A DNA stretch of 64,000 nt from Mesostigma viride (Eukaryota; Streptophyta; Mesostigmatophyceae; Mesostigmatales; Mesostigmataceae): positions 3,208,181 through 3,272,180 of the forward strand of contig RPFO01000034.1 of the NCBI GenBank assembly GCA_009746045.1, given 5' to 3'. The notes beneath the pieces are model-generated. The model was not told the origin of the DNA and made no database searches. It saw only the letters and a list, made by a program, of their open reading frames with translations. Position 1 is the first letter of the stretch. Every line of letters starts with the position of its first letter. Below, in pieces: positions 33,977 to 44,666 of this stretch. Position numbers and translations under genes: made by a program.

Positions 33977-35336
33977 GTAGAGTTTCAACGGGCAAGTTGC
34001 AAACACGCACGTTACTTGATTCGAAGTAAGTACTGTAGGGAGAGGCCGTTCAGTATAGCCACACACGGCTAACTAATTTTGGATTAAATATGAATTACCT
34101 TAACTGTTATATGGAAATAAACTAACACCCATTTCACCGGAAATATGAATTTTGACGAATTCAGATTGCAGACAGCAGAATGCAGGTATCCATATATAGG
34201 AACATTGGAACAACCATAATGATATACTCTCAAAAAAACTGATTGACTTTGAGATACAACTGATGTATAGACTAGGCCTCACTAATTAATTACTGGAACT
34301 GACTGTGACTTTGAGTCGTTACAGTAGTGCTCTAACCGGTAAGGAATGTAACCACTTCACTGCATGTGTCGGGTGTCCGCCGGACAATCTGTAAAACACT
34401 GTCATATAACGCTACAACACAGATCGTCGTGATGGCGACCTGCGGCGTGGCTACTTCCAATCATTTGAGATGGAGGAACAATTAACAGTTAAGAGTGCCT
34501 TTGTTCCGCTTTCAGGCCCCATTCGGCGAGCTTTGACTAATGGTAAGGGGCATATCTACCAGCGAACTGGATTCAGGCACGCCAGAAAAAAGTTGGCAAG
34601 TGGCGAGCAGCGAGGCATTAGGAATATTATTTATTATGATTAAACTTGACAGCGGCATCGCCAAGTGCTTCATCTGATTACATACGTCAGTCTTAAAGCA
34701 GCAATAGAAGGCGGCCTTCGAGAACCGCGTCCAGCACCCGGCTACCGCAGACGTTGGGACGATGCATCGTCAAGGACCCGTTGGAAAGCACTTCCTGGTC
34801 CATGTTAGATCAGTGGACGGTTATTTTCGCAATCACTAAAAAGTTCAATCAATTTCGGCCTGTGACCATTTTTGTTGCCAGTATTAATACTTGATGAGCT
34901 CCTTAATCTGCGCGATTGCGTAATCTATGGCTTGCTAACCAATAAGCTGGCGCCGTGGAACCAATAAGCTAGGCCGTTTGACCACGACGTCGTAGAAATC
35001 ACAGTCACTCGGATCCTAATGGGTCGTGGCCTTGTGGGCGTCTGTGTACGCTTTATGTGATGCAGTTGAATTTGGAATCGCTCGGTAATTTTGTCTGTTG
35101 CGCCTGCGTCATCGCTCCCAATATTTAATCTAAAGCGGCCAGGCGCTGGATGAAGCAATGGCGATAACGTGGCCATCTTCATGGTTCCAAAATTATTGCA
35201 AAGCAAAGAGTGCAGGCATGAATTGCGCCATGTATGACTATAAACAACCAGTTCTTGACTCGGCACTCCTACCACTGACTGTCGCGTAATGCTCAACTAG
35301 CACGAGGAGGAAGTTCCCCTTCGACACCACCCTTCA
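33977..35336. other. intergenic region upstream of the phosphatidyltransferase gene
   Basis: AT-rich, no ORF with recognisable content. It should hold the promoter of the + strand gene at 35337; I see no clear TATA box. Confidence 0.4.
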
Positions 35337-37411
35337 ATGGAAGGATCAGTCAACAGCAGCCGTACCGAGAAGGCAACGGTTCCGGTGTGGCTGTTTGCCC
35401 CCAACTTGGTGGACTATGCGCGAGCCATCATCTTGCTGGTGGGCTTCTATTTCATGGTGGGTGCCCACCAACTTGTAATGCACCGTTGTAATGCTGCATT
35501 TTCTCCACCTCAGTAGCTCTGATATTTTACTCAGATTTTTTCGATTGTCAGCACACATCAGTGTACTGATTTTGAATATTGCCTATGGGATGAGCACTTC
35601 TCTCCTTGCATGCTGTGCGTGAATCGTATACACTGACAAGAGATTTGCATCACACGCCTCCACGCCCCCCTGTTGCTTCTCCCAGGATGGGCACCCCCTG
35701 CTCTTCCTTGCATCCTACCTCCTTTTCTTCGCGCTCGACGGCGTGGATGGATGGTTGGCGCGCATACTTCACCAGCAGTCCTCCTTTGGAACCGTTTTGG
35801 ACGTGGCCATCGACAACGTGGGGCGACAGCTCATGTGGGGTGCCGCCACTGTTGCCACCGTAACGTGTGGAAGTATAAGTGGCCGGGGGTCTGGCAGCTG
35901 GACACATGACACCCATCAGCAGCCGCAGCATGACCAAGCGTTTGCACCTCTTGAGGCCGGCTGGTCAGTAGGAGGATCGACGTTGGCCCGGCTGTGCATG
36001 GGGCTGGTGCCGTGCATAGAGTGGCTTGTATTCGTCTGCACCCACGCGGCATCTGCTGCACCAACCAGGAACGCCACGCTGCCAGCTGGCAGGCCAGGAC
36101 ATGCATCCTCGGCCTCACGGCATGTGAAGGCCTCACATGACGGCGGCGTAGAACCGCCGCGTCACTGGAAGGAGGCAGCCAGCAAGGCGGATGAGGGGCC
36201 GTTTGGCAGCGCGCCCTGGTGGGTGCGTGCCGTCATGGCGCGAGGGTTCCGAACGTGAGTTGGTCTGTTTTGGGTTGCTTTGGGGTTGTGACAATGATGC
36301 ATGTTTATTGCATGGTGGTCCCTATTCTATGCTGCTGCAGACGCTTCACGGTAGCTCACCCCGCCTCGGGAAGGCACGTGTGCTGGTTGAGGTGCTTCCA
36401 CGCATAAGATATGGCTCCCTGCTAGTGCGGCCCTGCGGTGGTCTCTTACCTGTGCGGCATGTGCGGGGGAATTCAGACATCAGTGTGAGCCTGGGCGCGT
36501 ATTTTCTGGAGAGGGCAGAGCAGGCCAGTGTTGTCAGGGGCAAGTATCTGCTAGTCGGAGCTGCGGTCAGGTCAGCATGGTGTGATTCTTACCCAAGGGC
36601 TTGGGTTGCGTGGGGGCCTTGCCATGGCAAGTATCTGGTTTGGTTCACCGATGGGTCTATGTAAGTATCCAACATCACATCCTGTGTGCATCAGCACGTC
36701 GGCCCCTGAGACTTGGTTTTTCCTTATTGTGCCCTTGCCAATATAATGAATGCGTGCAGCTGCTGGCGGATCATTTCCGCAATCCCTACCGCACACGGCA
36801 TGCCTCTAAATGTGGCACACATCGCCTATTTCATGGGAGGCTGATAGGCTGGGCTGAGCATAGGCGTGGCTGTCACAGGTCGTCCCAGCAGGGTGCTGGC
36901 ACCGGTGGGCACCATTGAGACTTCAATGTCGGTTCCATTGTGCACACTTGTGGTGGGGGAATATCTGAGTAAGCACCCAAAGCTTGTCGTGACGACGGTA
37001 GCTGCCCTACTGCAGGGGTGGGATTGCGATGGAGCATCCTGTAAGTCTTCCACCCCCCTTCCACATTCTGCATTTAACTCTCTTCTCCCTTAGTGCATCC
37101 CACCGTGCAGGCCGCTGGGGGCGCTGAGCATCGCAGGCCTCCACTTCCTCCCGCTGCACATCTGGCTGCGGAGCAGCAGTGCGCTGGAGACGATGGCATT
37201 AACCAACGCAAAAGACAGCGGCAGCAGCCATGTTGCTGCCCTAGTTCCTCTCCTGTGGTTGCTCTCATACCCATGGCTAGGGTGGGTCCTATTGGCAGGC
37301 CGCGCATGCGCCTTGAGCGTGGAGCTATGGTTTGTGACCCGATATCTGGGCCACATGCTCAGGCAGGACGGTCAGGCAGCTGCATTGCGCCGCAAGCAAA
37401 AGCGCACATGA
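35337..37411 (+). CDS. phosphatidylinositol synthase-like CDP-alcohol phosphatidyltransferase
   Basis: Three exons: 35337-35456, 35686-36254, 37111-37411, with donors GTGGGT and GTGAGT and CAG acceptors. All joins keep frame, giving about 329 residues. The N terminus VPVWLFAPNLVDYARAIILL resembles the start of phosphatidylinositol synthase. The catalytic signature DGX2ARX8GX3DX3D is complete: DGWLAR...FGTVLDVAID. Later segments CIEWLVFVCTH, APWWVRAVM and the exon 2/3 join FRT|PLGALSIAGLHFLPL also fit that family. The enzyme would join CDP-diacylglycerol to inositol in the endoplasmic reticulum membrane; hydrophobic helices follow in exon 3. It is about 100 residues longer than usual, because of two polar loops in exon 2. 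Other CDP-alcohol transferases remain possible. Confidence 0.8.
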
Positions 37412-37689
37412 TTGGAGGGAATGGTGCTTGCCTTGCTGGGTGCAATTGTTGTGCATAGCTCCAAGGATATGAAAGCCTTTCTCAACACGCCCCCCCTGGG
37501 TCATGCTAAGTGGACACTGACATCCTACCAGTCTGTTTACCTTCCAAGCCGCCAACGCAAATCTCTGCAAACTGCCAGTTGTTGGTCTTTCGTCTACTAC
37601 CAGGCACCAGGGGGCATTGAGTGATTGAGACGACCGGCCAGCGCAGGCCTGATATCTGGAAGATCCGGTCATAGTAGCAATTGATACAT

Positions 37690-37955
37690 AGATAATTAAT
37701 TATAATAATTAATAATAGACATGTGACTGCGTCACGTGAGCATAAGTCCTCAGTGGGAGGGGAACATGGGATGGAATGGATGATGTAAGCTATCTAGGTC
37801 CTAGTTACAGGGTTGTGGGCACCACGGCCCTAATCGCTATGTCAATGCCATACGCGGTCACACGCGGCGCCCCCACAGACTTGGGGTACGTGGTCTCCTT
37901 CATCACTACTTGCCATCTACCCTTGCGTACCATCTGCCTCCATATTACAGACAAT
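37690..37955 (-). mobile_element. LINE-A 3' fragment, left part
   Basis: A (TTAA)n-like tail (about 37690-37716) and hairpin (about 37720-37737) are followed by reverse complement of the LINE-A 3' UTR up to CATATTACAGACAAT. The rest is found at 40279-40372, so an insertion splits this fragment. Confidence 0.8.
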
Positions 37956-37969
37956 GCCCCCTGCGGGCT

Positions 37970-38695
37970 AGAATAGCTTGTATAATAGCCCTAGCTTGCA
38001 TCCATTGGTAGTCACTGCTGCCATGGCAGCCATGCCTAGAATGTTTCCTAGCTGTGCCATACCTAGTCACGTGCACCGCCAACACACGGTACATGCACAA
38101 CCAGCCATAGCTTAGCTTAGTCCTTGTACAGCCATGCTACGTCCTGGCTATGCTCAGATTACTTGCCCACGCTCCTAGTTATGATATGCTCACATGGGTC
38201 TTATTGCACCCACAGATCTTGCCGGATCGTTTATCGTGTCCGATTGCAGCTGTGGCATTAATGAATTAATTAAATTAACTCGTGCTCCCATTGGGGAGTC
38301 ACGGAGCACCGAAGTGCTTGTGTGCACAACAGGAAGAAAGGGCAGAGACCCCCTTTCTCCTTCATGCCAGAGGCATGCCACAACTGCAATCGGACACGAT
38401 AAACGATCCGGCAAGATCTGTGGGTGCAATAAGACCCATGTGAGCATATCATAACTCCTTGATATCATAACTAGGAGCGTGGGCAAGTAGTCTGAGCATA
38501 GCCAGGACGTAGCATGGCTGTACAAGGAATAAGCTAAGGCTATGACTGGTTGTGTACCGTGTGTTGGCGGTGCACGTGGCTAGCAAGTAGGTATGGCACA
38601 GCTAGGCAAACATTCTAGGCATGGCTGCCATGGCGGCAGTGACTACCAATGGATACAAGCTAGGGCTATTTACAAGCTATTCTAGCCCGCAGGGG
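37970..38695. repeat. foldback palindrome
   Basis: The left arm (about 37970-38270) and right arm (about 38385-38695) are reverse complements with small indels, for example GGATCGTTTATCGTGTCCGA against TCGGACACGATAAACGATCC. The loop contains the CTCGTGCTCCC repeat in minus orientation. Confidence 0.8.
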
Positions 38696-38699
38696 GCGT

Positions 38700-39972
38700 C
38701 CACATCTTGTGGTTGATCATCAGGTCCCCGCCCCTCCAGTGCACCTTGGGCTTCTGGGGGATCTGCTTGTGGCGGAGGTATTCCGGCCACAGGTCGCGTC
38801 GCTAGCTGAGCACTGCTGCTGGGCAGTGGGCGGGGGACCGGGGGTGAGGTCGACGGTCGTCGTCCAGCGTCTAGGTGAGGTCGTGCAACCTCTTGCGATG
38901 AGAAAGGAACCGCTGCATATATGCTTACAAGTCCTCACGGGAGCTAGGGGGAGGTGAGCAGGAACTGGTGGGGCAGCCGCCTTGCGATCCCATGAGTGGG
39001 GAAGGCGGTGGCACCCACGCAGTTCTATCTCACCTACCAGGCCCATGAGGGTAAGGAGCTGGTCCTTTAAGCTCGTCCGGTCGGCAAGGGTGGTTGACGT
39101 CTCACCTGGCTTCTGGGGGAAGCGACGCAGGCTGCACCACCCGGCAGTCGCAGCGTGCGCGGTTGGTGGCCTCCCCTTATTGTGCCTGGCGAATGTCTTC
39201 AAGCCCCTGGAGTTTCGTAGCAATGGCGTCGGTACGTAGTAATTGAGTGAGGCGGTCGCTGTGGATCCGTAGCAGGTCCGCATAGGAGAGGGGCGGGTGG
39301 TTGCCAGCATCCTGCCGGGGTGGCTGGGATGCAATGGTGGCCGTCTGCGCTCCGCTATCTTTGGGACCTGCAAGGCCAGGGCCTCGGTGTGGGCGGTGAT
39401 GGCTTCAAGCTTCTTCATGAGCACGCCGCACTTGCCCTGCACCTGGTTTAGTAGGCGAGAGACAAGTGCAGCGTGCGTCTCAGATGCCTCAGCGCCGCGG
39501 TGTGCTAGTGCCGTGAACTGGGGTTCAATGGAGCTTGTGGACGTCCTTGGTTTCCACATTGGAGACCCGGGCCTCCACCGTGCATGTTGAGCGTCGACGG
39601 TGTTCAGCGAGGTCAGCTGCTCAGCCAACAGCAAGGTCACGTGCTCCTCCAGCACTGCTCGGATGTCATCCTTGCAGAGGTAGGGAGCCGATGTGGCTGT
39701 CGGCTGTGCTGAGGCCGGGCTGGGGTGCGGAGCTTAGCGACGATGTTGTCCATAGTTAGCTGGAAGAAGCTGCACAGGATAGCGAGGCGGTCGTTTGTCA
39801 GAGCTCTGGCCTGGCGAAGAACGCCTCCACGTGTCGTCGGCGGGGATGGGCCCCAAGGAGCTTGCGTTCCTGTGCTAAGAAATGCACTATTTCGGCGCAT
39901 CAGTCTTCTTTGGTCAGTTGCAGCCAGTTGCTGAAAGAAAAGCGGTTGTAATCTGGTAGGCACTTTCGCCAT
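38700..39972 (-). pseudogene. LINE ORF1-like relic
   Basis: The minus strand encodes, in more than one frame, a coiled-coil-like N-terminal half. Near its end come RKRLHDLT, LDDD, AQQQ, RRDLWPEYLRHKQ and KVHWRGGDLMINHK, the pattern of the C-terminal domain of L1-type ORF1 proteins (compare 51151-51411). Such proteins bind LINE RNA. In-frame stops and frame changes make it a relic. Confidence 0.55.
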
Positions 39973-40138
39973 TTACAAGTGTTCGTGGCAGGGTTTCTTG
40001 ATTGAGCTCGGGCGAGGCGCTGGGCGATGGGTTTGCTGCATGGGATGGGTTACACTGTAATTGGCGGGCCCAGACGGCTGGGCAAGGACGATGGCGAGCG
40101 GGTTGCCGGGGCTGGGAGCTGGAAAGCTCCTTTTCCAA

Positions 40139-40266
40139 CCTTCTCCAAGCTGTGGCATGCCTCTGGCATGTTCAAAGGAGAAAGGGGGTCTATGCCCTTC
40201 CTTCCTGTTGTGCACACACACTTCGGTGCTCCGTGACAGTCCCCAACGGGAGCACGAGTTTAATTA
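40139..40266 (+). repeat. (TTAA)-tailed repeat end
   Basis: CTGTGGCATGCCTCTGGCAT through CGGGAGCACGAGTTTAATTA closely matches 30408-30548 and, inverted, 38276-38385. It forms the right end of the 2.3 kb insertion. Confidence 0.75.
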
Positions 40267-40278
40267 ATTACAGACAAT

Positions 40279-40372
40279 AGACAATCAACCAGGATCGAGG
40301 CTGCCCGGGTGTGAGCCCGTCACGTCTAGGGTAGCACATGTCCAGGCCGAGTCTATTATCACAAAAAGTCCA
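40279..40372 (-). mobile_element. LINE-A fragment, right part
   Basis: Reverse complement of the LINE-A C-terminal coding end (GAGGCTGCCCGGGTGTGAGC ... GCCGAGTCTAT), continuing the fragment of 37690-37955. Confidence 0.75.
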
Positions 40373-40699
40373 CGATACATAGATCATGACGTATCTATAT
40401 ATCCAATTCGTCTAGTCTTCACACGACGTTGGACCGCCGTGTGCATGTCCAGGAATAGTTGTCTCATTATATAATTTATTCAATTCCTCATATCTATATT
40501 TGTTTGACTGTCACTGCCAGTCCAGGCATACTTGTCACTTCATAAGGGCCCTAAAAACGTGAATTATATATTATAAAAATATAATTACTTACAGCAGAGT
40601 GAAATCACTCAAACCAAAGCAAACGCCCAGCTATAAACCTATATACAGAGCCATGTCAAAGCTCTATACTACGATAAGACCAATGGAAACGCCTAACGG
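40373..40699. other. AT-rich spacer, possible LINE-B 3' UTR
   Basis: No ORF. AT-rich sequence around 40560-40590 lies downstream of the LINE-B stop codon and may include its 3' end. Confidence 0.35.
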
Positions 40700-40706
40700 G
40701 AGGAAC

Positions 40707-42180
40707 CTAATAGCCCTGCTGCACCGCAAAATCAGCCCGCGTACGGCGGAGCATGATGTCAGCCATGGCCCGAGTCAGCGCCACCGACAAGCGCTGACGC
40801 CATGCAATATGACGTCCAGGTCCGCGCCGACCATGGGGCCCGCTGGCCCTCCAGCGCGCTAGGTCCAGCCGGTCCTCCCGGAGCCGGCAACACTCCTTGA
40901 AGAAGGCGGAGGTCAGGGGCCCCATGGCCCCAAACTCCTCCAGGACAAAGGGCACCACACGATGGTGCCCGACGTCGCCGTAGGCCAGGATCGAGCTTGG
41001 CCCGCTCCGCCCGGTCCGCCGTGTAACCTGCCGTGAGGGAGGCCCCAGCCACGTGGCTAAGAGCCAAGGGCCGCGCCAGTGCGCCACCGAAACGTCAATA
41101 AGCAGATGCCGGCCATGGCCCCCTCAAAGTCCTGCACCACGATGTCAGGCCGGTGATTGGGGGAATAGAAGGCAGCGCCATCCTCGGCCGCATCCTCGGA
41201 CCGGATGTTCGCGTGGGGGAAAACCGACCGAACCATGGCGAGCACCATGCACCGTCAGGAGGACAGTGTGCAAATACAAATACCAATTCTGATTCTGTTG
41301 GCCCCCCATGCAGGCAAGGTAGTGAGTCCCCGTGGGATCCAGCGGCTGCCCACAGCTACCACAAGGCCGCCCGGCCGGAACAAGAGGCTGCGGGGCAAAT
41401 AGCTGGTGCCGGAGCGCCATGCACCGAGTAGTGGCTGGGAGCTAAGGCGAATGGGGGGGCCATGGGAAGAGCACGAAGGTACGCCGAGCCCACACTCCGC
41501 AAGGAAAGCGAGAACAGCCACACACGTCCCTGGGCGTTGAGGTCCGCGAAAAGAGCCATCCAATCAGCCGTGTGCAGAATACCCGCGTAGGTTTTCTGGT
41601 GTTTATCGATTACGCGATGAGGGAATGCGGCGGGAGATTGAACGGAGGCGACCTAGGGAGTGCCGCGAGGGAGGTGGCGCTGTACCGCCTGCATGAGCGG
41701 CACGGACGGGAGAACAGGCCTGCTGGATCTCAGCATAGGCCTCCTGGATGGCGGTGACGAAGGGCAAAGGGCTGCTGGGGTCCAGGAGGTCAGGCGCTGC
41801 CGTTGCCAAAAGGGGCAGGAGCCGGCAGCTTTCCGCCCACAACTGAGCGACGGAGCCCAAAAATGCTGCTGGGGCCAGCCGGGCGGCACGAGTCAGACCA
41901 CAGCCACCCATCCGTGCAGGCAGGGAGGCAATGCGAATAGCATGCGGCGGGAGGTCGGGGCCCGGGACCAGCTGCGCCAAGGCCGACTGGATGCGTTCGT
42001 CGTGGCCCTCGGCAGCCAGCCGGACCTGAGCCGGAAGAGCGCCCCGGAGCCAGTGAACGACGCGAGGGTGAGCGCAAAACCACAGAAGCAGACCCTTGGT
42101 CTGCGAATCATGAAGGCGCGCAATCAAGGGCAGTACCTCAGTGCGTGCCTCGAGGGCGGCCCGCAGAACTATATATGAAG
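40707..42180 (-). pseudogene. LINE-B ORF2 C-terminal part (second LINE family)
   Basis: On the minus strand from 42127: a post-reverse-transcriptase region with IASLPARMGGCGLTRAARLA, as in L1-like LINE proteins of plants and algae. Then comes a zinc-knuckle-like CGSCGQPLDPTGTHYLAC near 41350. RPDIVVQDFEGA follows near 41130, and a segment with a Lys and PFVLEEFGAMG near 40950-40900. The last part resembles a restriction-like (PD-D/E-XK) nuclease fold, but the register is uncertain. Stop at 40707-40709. At least three frame changes and loss of all 5' parts make it a dead fragment. Confidence 0.65.
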
Positions 42181-42669
42181 TGCCAGCTATATAGAATCGA
42201 GCAGTATTTGGGCGTACGGTAGTAGGGATCGGATCAACGTGATACTTCCAACGCCAATAGTTAACTGATTCGCCAATAGCAACGTGGTGTGTTTTTTTTT
42301 CCTCCCCCTATTCTTTCTTTTTTTTTTTTTTCTTTTCTTCCGTAACGGCAGAACGTTTTCCTGCCGACCGGTTTCAATCATTGATATACTATAATAATAG
42401 CGTTGGATCGCAATGCTTCTAGATAGAGTTACATAGGATAGTTCGATCACGCGGCTTCCTCCACCCCACCCATCATGGAATATGTGCTACATGACCTCCC
42501 CACGGAGGCATGTTATAATTTAATTTTTAATCGCAATGCGTCCAGGATTAAAGTTGTCTAACAGTTTGTGCTAGTTGTATAACAGTTTGTGCTAAGTTTG
42601 TCTAACTTAAGTTTGTCTAAGTTAATAATAACATTATTGAACAAGTTACATGCAATATCATGCATGCAC
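42181..42669 (+). other. spacer with LINE-C 3' tail
   Basis: The block 42430-42540 (GTTCGATCACGCGGCTTCCT ... GGAGGCATGTTATAATTTAA) matches 50283-50395, the end of a LINE-C fragment, so it is a 5'-truncated 3' tail. T- and CT-rich microsatellite lies at 42290-42345. AT-rich sequence follows to the YR element. No gene seen. Confidence 0.6.
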
Positions 42670-42860
42670 TTTGTGAGCTAATGCTCGTATTATCTTGTGC
42701 TACATGGTGCATTAGGGTCAGGGTACTCGCCGCTAGCTTCTAGAAAGAATTTGTAAAAATATATTTCTGGCACAGGTCACCCCCCCCCCACTTGCTATAG
42801 GGAGGTTTTCCTATAAAGGGAGAGGGGGATGGCGGTGAGCCTACCCGTTTTTGTTGACTC
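42670..42860 (+). repeat. split direct repeat A1
   Basis: Starts TTTGTGAGCTAATGCTCGTA, includes a C run, TATAAAGGG near 42814, and ends CCTACCCGTTTTTGTTGACTC. It is repeated as A2 at 49182-49372 with a few changes. The TATAAAGGG may be the promoter of the element. Confidence 0.9.
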
Positions 42861-43352
42861 GAAACTCGTGAAGCATTATACGCCTAGCTATGTAATAACG
42901 GCGTCAATCAGACAACTTACCAATGGCCGAGGAGGTCTTTCAGGATGCAATGGCAGACGCGGCGGTTCCGTCGGCGGTGAGACCACCGGAAGCGGAGTGG
43001 CTAAACCGAATGCGGGTTGTCCCTATGGATGGCTCGCTAAAGGACATCGCCCTCAGGGCGAGGGCCTTGTTGGGGGGCAGCCCACGCTGGCTGGATCGCA
43101 TCCTGGCCCTACCAGACGGTCGTCGGCTCGACAACCTCGAGAAGTACTTGAGGCGACGTGGCTTTTACGTCGAGCCCCTTCCCAGGGAGACGATGCAGTC
43201 CGCCATCGCTGCCATGCTGCGGGATGCGCTGCAGGACCCGGGCGAGGAGGAAAATTACGAGGAGGAGGAGGAGCCCCGGCACGAAGTCCGGGAGGAGTCA
43301 GGGAACAATCGACGCGTGAGCTCCGGGGTGCATGGGCTACGCGTCGACCAGT

Positions 43353-44666
43353 CAGTGAACAGCCATACGGCGTATAATACGCCGTATGGCGCGTATTATG
43401 CGCCATACGCAAGATTTCCGTATGGAAATGGGGAAAAAAATACGCACTGCGTATTTTTTGCGTATTTTTTGCGTATTGCGTATTTTTTGCGTATTTTTTG
43501 CGTATGAACCGCGTTCGAAGTAGCTTCTGGCATCATTTTGGACGGCAGTGGAGCCGGAACTAGACTGTATCTAGGCGACCTGGAACTCCGCGACAAATAA
43601 ACGACATGCAGGTGCCAAGCTGGCCGTGCATGTACGACTGTACGTGCATTGCTGCAGATTGCTGCGTGTCGGACTAGGGTCTAGGAGAAGAAGGACGAGG
43701 AAATTAGGTGACGAAGTTATGTTGTCTGCCAACAAGGGCGCGCATCTGGCACCTAACATTTAATCGTAGCACAATTGACATCCAGGCACCATGGCTAGCG
43801 ACGGTGATGGTGTGGGTCTATGGAACACGATGATGACTGGCTGGGCCGACGAGATGCAGGCCGTATTCGAGACTGTCTGGACACACATCGTGAAAGAACA
43901 GACTCTCAACAAGAAAGGGCAGCCGACAGGTAACTACAAGCTAAGTGACGTGCACACTTTTGGATGCAGAATTCTCGGGTTCTACCACCCGAGCAAGGCT
44001 ACTAGCACCCGCCATATCATGGGCGCTACGTACGCGAAGGAGGCAAGAGTGAGCGAGTGCAAGAGGCCGCCGGAGGCATTACGTCGCAGGCTGCGGGGTA
44101 TTTGGTGTGACTCGCGATGCACATAAATGCCTTATTTAGCCATGCAGGCTGCTGCTAGCCAGCCACCGTACCATATGTGTTAATGGTTTAGGGAAGCTGG
44201 GTCGGGTTGCTGGCATGCATGGTATCCTGCACGCTAGCCACATTGTTGGCAGCCCGTATGGATTCTTGCTTCATGTAGATCAATATTGCATGGTGGCCTA
44301 CCACGAGTAGGCAAGATGTCTGTTTCTGGCACGATGTTTTATTACTTTTGGCACGTTGGCCGACTGACCGTGTGCTATTTACAGACATTATTAGTAACAA
44401 CAGATGTACAATGCTTGTATTTGTAGGCATGCAGCGACGGCAACGGCAATATTATGTGATGATGTGTTAAATAAAGGCAAGTGGTGTTGCAAGAACACAC
44501 AAAAAACATGCCTGATTGGTCAGAATGTTGAAGAACCCCCTGAACCATGCAAAAAACAGCATTTTCAAGAGTCCCCGTATGATTTGCGTATTATACCCCG
44601 TATGGCGTATTATACACCATACCCATGGGCCCCGTATGGTTGCGTATTGCGTATGGCTGTACACTG
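43353..44666 (+). mobile_element. non-autonomous hAT element nested in the YR gag
   Basis: The 1314 bp element has 17 bp terminal inverted repeats with one mismatch (CAGTGAACAGCCATACG / CAGTGTACAGCCATACG). A perfect 8 bp target duplication CGACCAGT lies at 43345-43352 and 44667-44674. CAGTG ends and 8 bp duplications are hAT hallmarks. Dense subterminal GCGTAT and CCATACG repeats at both ends are likely transposase-binding sites. It has no full transposase. Confidence 0.9.
43791..44126 (+). CDS. short ORF inside the hAT element, possible BED-finger remnant
   Basis: A 111-residue ORF with an ATG start. The part WTHIVKEQTLNKKGQPTGNY and KATSTRHIM recalls a BED zinc finger at the N terminus of hAT transposases. 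The cysteine pair is not complete, and no catalytic domain follows. It may be a captured or eroded transposase exon. Confidence 0.35.
   Translation: MASDGDGVGLWNTMMTGWADEMQAVFETVWTHIVKEQTLNKKGQPTGNYKLSDVHTFGCRILGFYHPSKATSTRHIMGATYAKEARVSECKRPPEALRRRLRGIWCDSRCT

Larger units (their letters stand above)
37956..40266. mobile_element. 2.3 kb composite insertion with 12 bp target duplication
   Basis: The sequence ATTACAGACAAT is present at 37944-37955 and again at 40267-40278, flanking 2311 bp placed in a LINE-A fragment. The inserted DNA holds a foldback pair, a minus-strand LINE ORF1 relic, and at its right end a repeat ending CGGGAGCACGAGTTTAATTAAT. The 12 bp duplication and the TTAA tail fit insertion by target-primed reverse transcription, with + strand polarity set by the tail. 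Confidence 0.65.

Noticed and set aside
36191-37093. ORFs inside the second intron of the phosphatidyltransferase gene
   Set aside because: The exon 2 to exon 3 join at 36254/37111 restores a conserved motif (FRTPLG...GLHFLPL), so the region between is intron.
38720-39655. Minus-strand ORF of 311 codons as an intact gene
   Set aside because: The recognisable ORF1 motifs lie partly in another frame, so this ORF is only part of a frame-broken relic.
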